From a virus, in the IMG/VR virus record IMGVR_UViG_3300042445_000616, positions 1 to 48,075 of that record: a stretch of DNA of 48,075 nucleotides. One strand, written 5' to 3'. This document shows, in pieces, positions 43,654 through 48,075 of the stretch; positions within the stretch are counted from its first letter, which is position 1, and every line of letters starts with the position of its first letter. Both the position numbers and the translations under genes were made by a program. Under the pieces are notes generated by a model. It searched no databases. It saw only the letters and a program-made list of their open reading frames with translations, and had not been told where the DNA came from.

Positions 43654-44080
43654 CAGCCTTGCCCCAAGATACTCTATTCCATACACGTTCGTGTGTGTAG
43701 TATATAATAATATTCATAATAGTAGCAATGGTTAGAAAGGCCACTGCCGCCTTCCATGATCCAGTAGTAAGGTATGGGATCATAAAGTTATTAAATGTAA
43801 TCAATGCTCGCCAAGTAATACTCTTACTAATAGTTCTAGGTTGACCGTCCACAAACATATTAGTATCACCGTCTTTACGATTCCACTGAGCATAATTCCA
43901 TGCTCGCTCGTGTAGCCAATGTAAGGTCATATTAACTACCGCGGCAATGCCAAGGATTTGGGCGCCAATGATCCAGCTACCAGACACTATAAATCCGTTC
44001 AGCAAGTGACTTAACGAAAAACAAACTCTGATAGTTAATGTTTTGGCAATGCTTCTTTTGTGTTGTTCTGTATATTTCAT
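43646..44080 (-). CDS. Tandem DUF2061 membrane protein
   Basis: A 144-residue integral membrane protein with two DUF2061 units (about 8-66 and 84-140). Each has S-x-A/S-K-[ST]-x-[TW]-x-R, two hydrophobic helices, and a terminal YYTHERVWNRVSWG-like or WLHERAWNYAQW signature. Single-unit DUF2061 proteins are common in marine bacteria; role unknown. The tandem arrangement gives about four membrane spans. A leaderless-type late promoter precedes it, back-to-back with the Rieske gene promoter. Confidence 0.85.
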   Translation of the reverse strand: MKYTEQHKRSIAKTLTIRVCFSLSHLLNGFIVSGSWIIGAQILGIAAVVNMTLHWLHERAWNYAQWNRKDGDTNMFVDGQPRTISKSITWRALITFNNFMIPYLTTGSWKAAVAFLTIATIMNIIIYYTHERVWNRVSWGKAVT

Positions 44081-44084
44081 CAGC

Positions 44085-44092
44085 TATTTATT
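44085..44092 (-). promoter_or_regulatory. Late-like promoter for DUF2061 gene, leaderless class
   Basis: AATAAATA on the minus strand, then GCTG, then ATG 44080. Confidence 0.5.
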
Positions 44093-44112
44093 TTAGCAGC
44101 CTTACGGTATAA

Positions 44113-44120
44113 AATAAATA
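44113..44120 (+). promoter_or_regulatory. Late-like promoter for the Rieske gene, leaderless class
   Basis: AATAAATA, then TCTC, then ATG 44125. It is divergent to 44085-44092, and both start codons lie within 45 bp. Confidence 0.5.
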
Positions 44121-44124
44121 TCTC

Positions 44125-44961
44125 ATGTTTAATAATCCATCTAAAGTGTTAGCCCATTTGTCGGCTGTAGCAACTGGTAATTTTGTAACTGCTGAATATA
44201 TCCTTAACGGTGATAACAGTGGAGTTAATCTATTCCACAGATTTTGCCCACACAGAATGTATCCGCTAGCACAACCGGGTCAGCACACTGGAGAAATAGT
44301 ATGTAAGTTCCACGGCTTTAAGTGGACTGACCGTGGCCAACCTATTAACAACGAACGTAAAATTACGTGTGGTAAAGCAACAGTTGGAAGATCTGGATTA
44401 GTGTTTAAAGACTTTATCGAACCAGAGCATAAGTGGGTAGATATTCTAGCTAGTGAAGATAGATTAGTTTACAGTCATTCTATGACCGGTGCTAGTAAAA
44501 CAGGTAGCTGGTTATGGATGATGGATATACAAGCAGACTTACTACACATCTGGAATGATGGAATACATCCATCGCTGGCCGCCAGTACTAATCTAGACGA
44601 TGTTATTATGGATCAAGGTAACGGCTGGGCGTTACAGTACTGCTCAACAGGTTTTTGGTTAGTGTTATATCCTTTTACATTTATTGAGTGGAGCCCAGGC
44701 TGTCTAGCTATAAATGTTGCTACTCCTAACGACAATAACACCGAATTTGGATTTACTTGGATTACGCAGTTCTATTACGATCCTAGCACTTCTCCTGAGA
44801 AGCGAGCAGACTTTGAAACTTTAGAAGATGTATTCAAAGAAGATGTTGAAGCAGTTGAAACTCAGCGAGGCGGCTACTATCCGTTAATGCAACCTATTAA
44901 CAGACTAGAAGACCATTGTGTACATTTTGGTAAATGGGTCACTGAGAATAGATCAGTTTAA
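44125..44961 (+). CDS. Rieske-type oxygenase, alpha-subunit-like
   Basis: A 278-residue protein. The N-terminal Rieske domain binds a [2Fe-2S] cluster through C41-P-H43 and C60-K-F-H63, with the normal 16-residue gap. The C-terminal part (about 115-278) resembles the catalytic domain of ring-hydroxylating oxygenases: DLLHIWNDGIHPSL could supply the mononuclear iron His residues, and EDVEAVETQRGGYY is the usual C-terminal helix with the Asp ligand. It is shorter than typical alpha subunits (about 350-450). Reductase and ferredoxin partners are not seen and may come from the host. It overlaps the convergent PP-loop gene by 23 bp. Confidence 0.88.
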   Translation: MFNNPSKVLAHLSAVATGNFVTAEYILNGDNSGVNLFHRFCPHRMYPLAQPGQHTGEIVCKFHGFKWTDRGQPINNERKITCGKATVGRSGLVFKDFIEPEHKWVDILASEDRLVYSHSMTGASKTGSWLWMMDIQADLLHIWNDGIHPSLAASTNLDDVIMDQGNGWALQYCSTGFWLVLYPFTFIEWSPGCLAINVATPNDNNTEFGFTWITQFYYDPSTSPEKRADFETLEDVFKEDVEAVETQRGGYYPLMQPINRLEDHCVHFGKWVTENRSV

Positions 44962-45868
44962 GCAAATCAGCTTCTGAATACGTTTGCTTTTTAGGCGGTA
45001 TAAAAGGTTTCCATATATACTGCTCGCCAAACTCTACCATGAACGGTGGAAACAATTTTTCTTTATTAGGAACTTGACCTTCAAACCCAACAAGCTTCAT
45101 TCGGTTTAAAAGTGTTGGCCAGTATTCTTGATGAATCCTAGATTTACTACTCACATTGTCTAACTTACCTATTATGCTATCATTAATTAGTTGCTGGACA
45201 TATGGCAGTTGTGTATACGCTACTACAATTTCCGGAGAGTATTCGTACCAATCAGTGATAGCAGTACGTCCAATAGTCTTATGATACGTTGCCCAATGAT
45301 GTGGGGCTTCGTCCAGCTCAAATACCCAAGGGTGCTCAGTAGCCATATCTCTGCTAGTTCTTCTATAGTAAGGTTCGCCGCTGCCAATTATCGGAAGACC
45401 GTCTACATACTCTGTCATTTTCATGTGCGGCAACCATCCTGGCCCAGTAGCATAAGACTTAGTCCAGATGTCGTATGCTTCGTTTTCAAAAAACTTTTCT
45501 AAATTAAAATCAATCACACACGGAGTAACATTAAGCTCTTGGCAAATCTTAATAGCGGAGTTGTAATCGTGTACGTTGTGATTGTTGCTGTACTTACAGA
45601 TATATACCTTAATTGGAATTTTTAGATCTAAATAAATTCTTAATATTACTTCGCTATCTATGCCGCCTGAAAACAGCAAACTCAATTCGCCGTTAAATGT
45701 ATCTCTGATTGCACATGCGTTTGCCTTTAATTCTTCATAGTAACTTTTTACAGGACGTGTGATTACATTTTTAATTGTACACTTAAATTCTGCCGTTGGA
45801 TCTAACTTAGGGCCATACTCAGAGCCGTCATTGTAAGTCCACGATAACCAATTATCTCGATAAAACAT
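44939..45868 (-). CDS. PP-loop ATPase, type I (SGGIDSE), copy 2
   Basis: A 309-residue protein from ATG 45868; the frame extends upstream to 45928 inside the GNAT gene. PP-loop SGGIDS at 67-72 (LSLLFSGGIDSEVILRIYL), then IKVYICKYSNNHNVHD and TPCVIDFNLEKFF, the same order as in the 33063 and 47259 proteins (xxHDxxxA helix, VDFDxxxF strand). IIGSGEPYYRR (about 156-166) takes the place of the second conserved loop. Made with the GNAT gene, which it overlaps by 17 bp. Confidence 0.84.
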   Translation of the reverse strand: MFYRDNWLSWTYNDGSEYGPKLDPTAEFKCTIKNVITRPVKSYYEELKANACAIRDTFNGELSLLFSGGIDSEVILRIYLDLKIPIKVYICKYSNNHNVHDYNSAIKICQELNVTPCVIDFNLEKFFENEAYDIWTKSYATGPGWLPHMKMTEYVDGLPIIGSGEPYYRRTSRDMATEHPWVFELDEAPHHWATYHKTIGRTAITDWYEYSPEIVVAYTQLPYVQQLINDSIIGKLDNVSSKSRIHQEYWPTLLNRMKLVGFEGQVPNKEKLFPPFMVEFGEQYIWKPFIPPKKQTYSEADLLKLIYSQ

Positions 45869-46433
45869 ATTGCCCCATTTGATGTGACCAGCGATGTGCA
45901 CCTTGAAAAGTAATACCGTGTACAGCAACCCATTGCTTACAACTTTCCGGAACAGGATCTAACGATCCGCATACATTATATTTGTCCTCAGCCATATAAA
46001 ATTTAACTCCACAATTAGTTTCAATTAGATCTAAGTAATGTTTAAACGCTAAGGGATTATGTTCTCTGCTGATAAACACACAGTCTAAACCTAGTATCTG
46101 TGCTTTGGCCATTTGTAAGGGCAAACAATAGGTTGTATTGAGAAACTTGTCCCCACCGGTAAATTTACCTTTGTGTCTGTAGTCAGGATGTATCCACATA
46201 CGAGTACTTACCCGCCCGACACCCGTACCCCACTTAGTGTCACTCAATTGTAAAGCACTAAAACAGACAATTTGATCGTCAATTATCACTACTGGAAAGC
46301 AGGCAAAGTCACGTGGGTCTAACCCTATGTAATTATCTTTAAGGCTATCATTAGTAGTTGCTAGATATTTTTGGTACTGATCCCAGAGTTCCTGATCAAA
46401 ATTTGTAGCAAAGTCAATTATTGTTCTTACCAT
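45852..46433 (-). CDS. GNAT-like acyltransferase
   Basis: A 193-residue protein with a GNAT layout. Strands VVIIDDQIVCFSALQL lead to VGRVSTRMWIHPDYRHKGKFTGGD; the RHKGKF turn is the site of the acyl-CoA pyrophosphate loop. A following helix (LPLQMAKAQILGLDCVFISREH) and a Pro/Trp-rich C-terminus complete it. The Q/RxxGxG/A loop is degenerate, so CoA use is likely rather than certain. It is upstream of a PP-loop gene and divergent from the desaturase, suggesting acylation of the same product or of a lipid (inference). Confidence 0.72.
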   Translation of the reverse strand: MVRTIIDFATNFDQELWDQYQKYLATTNDSLKDNYIGLDPRDFACFPVVIIDDQIVCFSALQLSDTKWGTGVGRVSTRMWIHPDYRHKGKFTGGDKFLNTTYCLPLQMAKAQILGLDCVFISREHNPLAFKHYLDLIETNCGVKFYMAEDKYNVCGSLDPVPESCKQWVAVHGITFQGAHRWSHQMGQYVLSR

Positions 46434-46437
46434 ACGA

Positions 46438-46445
46438 TATTTACT
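46438..46445 (-). promoter_or_regulatory. Late-like promoter for the GNAT gene, leaderless class
   Basis: AGTAAATA on the minus strand, then TCGT, then ATG 46433. Confidence 0.42.
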
Positions 46446-46451
46446 TAAATA
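46444..46451 (+). promoter_or_regulatory. Late-like promoter for the desaturase gene, leaderless class
   Basis: CTTAAATA, then CTACC, then ATG 46457. It overlaps the opposing element by 2 bp; only 23 bp separate the two start codons. Confidence 0.42.
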
Positions 46452-46456
46452 CTACC

Positions 46457-47281
46457 ATGCCTAAAATAAATTCATTTCTCTATTATATTCTCTATCCTGT
46501 ACACGCACTAGCATGGATTGGCGTTATTGCTTATTCATTTTTCTTTGACTTTACGTGGACAAACTTCTTTCAATTGTTAGTTGGATGGATTATAATTGAG
46601 GGGTTGGGGGTTGCTGTAGTCTTACACAGATATGTAAGCCATAAGGCGTTTGAGGCTCGCCCTGGATTAAAGCCAATCTTACTTTGGATTAGTTGCTTGT
46701 CCTTGCAAGGGAGTCCACTAGGTTGGGCCGCAGTACACAGAGGTAGTCATCATAGATACACGGATACAGAAAAAGACGCACATACTCCTACTAAGGGATG
46801 GTGGTATTCTTGGCATGCTTGGCTATATGATTGGGATCAATACTTTAACCCTAAGTACGTAATTGATCTAGTTAGGGATCCTATATACATGTGGTTTGCT
46901 AAACATTACAATGCTGTTATTATCGGAACCTACATAGTTGTAGGACTGTTTAGTTGGCAGTTGTTACTATTTGGATTTATGATACCGGCTGCTATAAGTT
47001 TGTATATGGAAAGTAATATTAATGTATTCTGTCACACCCCCGGAATTGGTTACAGAAATTTTGAAACTAAAGATGCTAGTCAAAACGTGCCGTTTCTAGC
47101 ATTGATTACTTGGGGACAAGGCTGGCACAATAACCATCACGCAAAAGCAAGTTCATATGACTTTGGTACAACAGTAAGTGGCAACAAAAAAGAGTGGGAT
47201 CCTAGTTTAATATTCCTTCCGTTAATTGCTACAAAAGAAAGTCGTGAGAAAATTTACAATGACCGACTTCACCTACAATAA
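46457..47281 (+). CDS. Membrane fatty-acyl desaturase (acyl-CoA/lipid type)
   Basis: A 274-residue protein from ATG 46457; a frame to 46421 crosses the promoter. The three His boxes of the stearoyl-CoA-desaturase group are complete: H57RYVSH62, H94RGSHH99 and H224NNHH228, spread over four predicted membrane helices. It inserts a cis double bond into a fatty acyl chain using a di-iron centre, O2 and reduced ferredoxin or cytochrome. It is shorter than most bacterial DesC (about 300) but has all boxes. Effects on host membrane fluidity or on an acylated product are both possible. The last PP-loop gene starts inside its 3' end. Confidence 0.94.
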   Translation: MPKINSFLYYILYPVHALAWIGVIAYSFFFDFTWTNFFQLLVGWIIIEGLGVAVVLHRYVSHKAFEARPGLKPILLWISCLSLQGSPLGWAAVHRGSHHRYTDTEKDAHTPTKGWWYSWHAWLYDWDQYFNPKYVIDLVRDPIYMWFAKHYNAVIIGTYIVVGLFSWQLLLFGFMIPAAISLYMESNINVFCHTPGIGYRNFETKDASQNVPFLALITWGQGWHNNHHAKASSYDFGTTVSGNKKEWDPSLIFLPLIATKESREKIYNDRLHLQ

Positions 47282-48075
47282 TCATTTAAAGTATACTATA
47301 GGTCAAGGACAGTATCGTAGTACATCTATAGAAAAGTATAATGTTCAGTTAGGCACAATAGACCCTGATAGATATGCCTGTAGCTCGTATACTGATGAAC
47401 TACATAGGACCGCTGAACTAGTGCGCACGGATTTAGGCAACGACCTAGTGCTATTCTTGTCAGGTGGCACTGATAGCGAAATTGTTTTACGTAATTTTGT
47501 ACATATAGGATTTAAACCACGCTGTGTTGTCCTACGTTTTGAAAACAATTACAATGCCGGCGAGGTAGCAGAAGCACAGGCTATTGCTAGTGAACTAGAT
47601 GTAAAGTTAAACATTATAGATTTTGATGTACATGACTTTTACAACTCCGGCGAAGCAAAAGAATTTGGTAATCAAATACAATGTACACAATTGACATACA
47701 ATATGGTCTACAAAAGTATATTAACTCTGGGTGCGCCCGCAGTAATGGGCGGTGAAGCACTATTAACTAGGCAAGTAAGTACAACAGATAGTTATTGGTA
47801 TTATACGTTTCGTGAAAACGAAGATGCTAGTGCTATGCGCTTTACTAACAAGTTTAGTATACCGTTAGTTAACGAATGGTTTAGTTACACACCCGAGTTG
47901 TTACTCTACTATCTAGAGCACCCCAGCATTAAAGAATTAACTACTAGTACTAACTATAAACTAACATCTGCGTCTAGTAAGAACGCTATCTTAAAACAAC
48001 TGTATCCTAATTTTAGAACTAAGAAAAAGATACACGGGTTTGAAAGTTTGTTAGCATTTAACCTAACGGCTTATA
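47259..48075 (+). CDS. PP-loop ATPase, type I (SGGTDSE), copy 3, truncated by window edge
   Basis: At least 272 residues from ATG 47259; the frame is open at the right edge. PP-loop SGGTDS at 68-73 (LVLFLSGGTDSEIVLRNF), then CVVLRFENNYNAGE and LNIIDFDVHDFYNSG. GAPAVMGGEALLTRQ takes the place of the second loop, like IIGSGEPYYRR of the 44939 protein. It is paralogous to 33063 and 44939. The 23-bp overlap with the desaturase gene couples the two. The C-terminus near KKIHGFE matches RTKHHGFEKI of the 33063 protein. Confidence 0.84.
   Translation, partial: MTDFTYNNHLKYTIGQGQYRSTSIEKYNVQLGTIDPDRYACSSYTDELHRTAELVRTDLGNDLVLFLSGGTDSEIVLRNFVHIGFKPRCVVLRFENNYNAGEVAEAQAIASELDVKLNIIDFDVHDFYNSGEAKEFGNQIQCTQLTYNMVYKSILTLGAPAVMGGEALLTRQVSTTDSYWYYTFRENEDASAMRFTNKFSIPLVNEWFSYTPELLLYYLEHPSIKELTTSTNYKLTSASSKNAILKQLYPNFRTKKKIHGFESLLAFNLTAY

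Noticed and set aside
33063-45868. Assignment of the PP-loop proteins as QueC (7-cyano-7-deazaguanine synthase)
   Set aside because: The C-terminal zinc cysteines of QueC are missing and lengths are 300-384 rather than about 220-240, despite QueD being present at 6137.
46421-46456. Upstream start of the desaturase at 46421
   Set aside because: It would cross both divergent promoter elements and add 12 residues before a family-like N-terminus.

Overview
The window looks like part of the genome of a large tailed bacteriophage with T4-like (cyanomyovirus-like) virion and late-transcription features. The evidence is of four kinds. There are two virion structural genes, one of which carries the five-fold repeated module seen in T4-like marine phage structural proteins. 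Genes are packed almost without gaps, with ATGA and TAATG junctions. Late promoters match the T4 consensus TATAAATA. The gene set is typical of jumbo phages: ATP-dependent DNA ligase, UvdE, QueD, MazG-like, ClpP, SPFH lipoprotein, Bax-inhibitor-1, SOD, A-type Fe-S carrier and IF-1. The DNA is AT-rich. The host is not shown directly. Lipoboxes, an entericidin-like lipoprotein and a Bug/TctC-type receptor suggest a Gram-negative, perhaps betaproteobacterial, host (inference).

Layout. 1-4.8 kb: a virion protein running off the left edge, A-type Fe-S carrier, zinc-ribbon protein, Fe/Mn SOD and a Lys/Ala/Pro-rich protein. 4.8-6.7 kb: a sigma70-driven operon queD - small membrane protein - uvdE - overlapping small protein, ending at a hairpin terminator. 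6.7-9.5 kb: a fibre-like structural protein and a long unknown early protein. 9.5-16.1 kb: a tightly overlapped five-gene operon with three radical SAM proteins, a 2OG-Fe(II) oxygenase and an unknown protein. 16.1-19.6 kb: ligase, a small coiled-coil protein, MazG-like, BI-1 and an unknown. 19.6-30.8 kb: early accessory genes, namely two related HExxH proteins, ClpP, a tiny EGF-like Cys-rich protein, SPFH lipoprotein, RyR-like, LPP20-like and entericidin-like lipoproteins, a phosphoesterase, DUF2693, IF-1, an AbrB-like protein and an atypical 111-nt tRNA-like gene. 30.8 kb to the right edge: a metabolic island with six PP-loop (asparagine-synthetase-like) ATPases, two cobalamin-type radical SAM proteins, TauD-like, Asp/Asn-hydroxylase-like and Rieske oxygenases, an FMN TIM-barrel protein, a desaturase, GNAT, DUF2061, an SSS symporter and a TctC receptor.

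Two promoter classes can be read directly. Seven sigma70-type promoters (TTGACA/T, 16-17 nt, TATAAT-like) precede the early or housekeeping operons. T4-late-like octamers precede virion and island genes, and these split into two spacing classes. One has 18-21 nt to the start codon, usually with a Shine-Dalgarno. The other has only 4-5 nt (ten sites), which predicts leaderless mRNAs. The leaderless class marks the radical-SAM operon, SOD and most island transcription units. The most unusual content is the pair of biosynthetic cassettes (9.5-16.1 and 30.8-48 kb), which together look like an undescribed virus-encoded small-molecule or peptide-tailoring system. There is no intergenic stretch longer than 300 bases.
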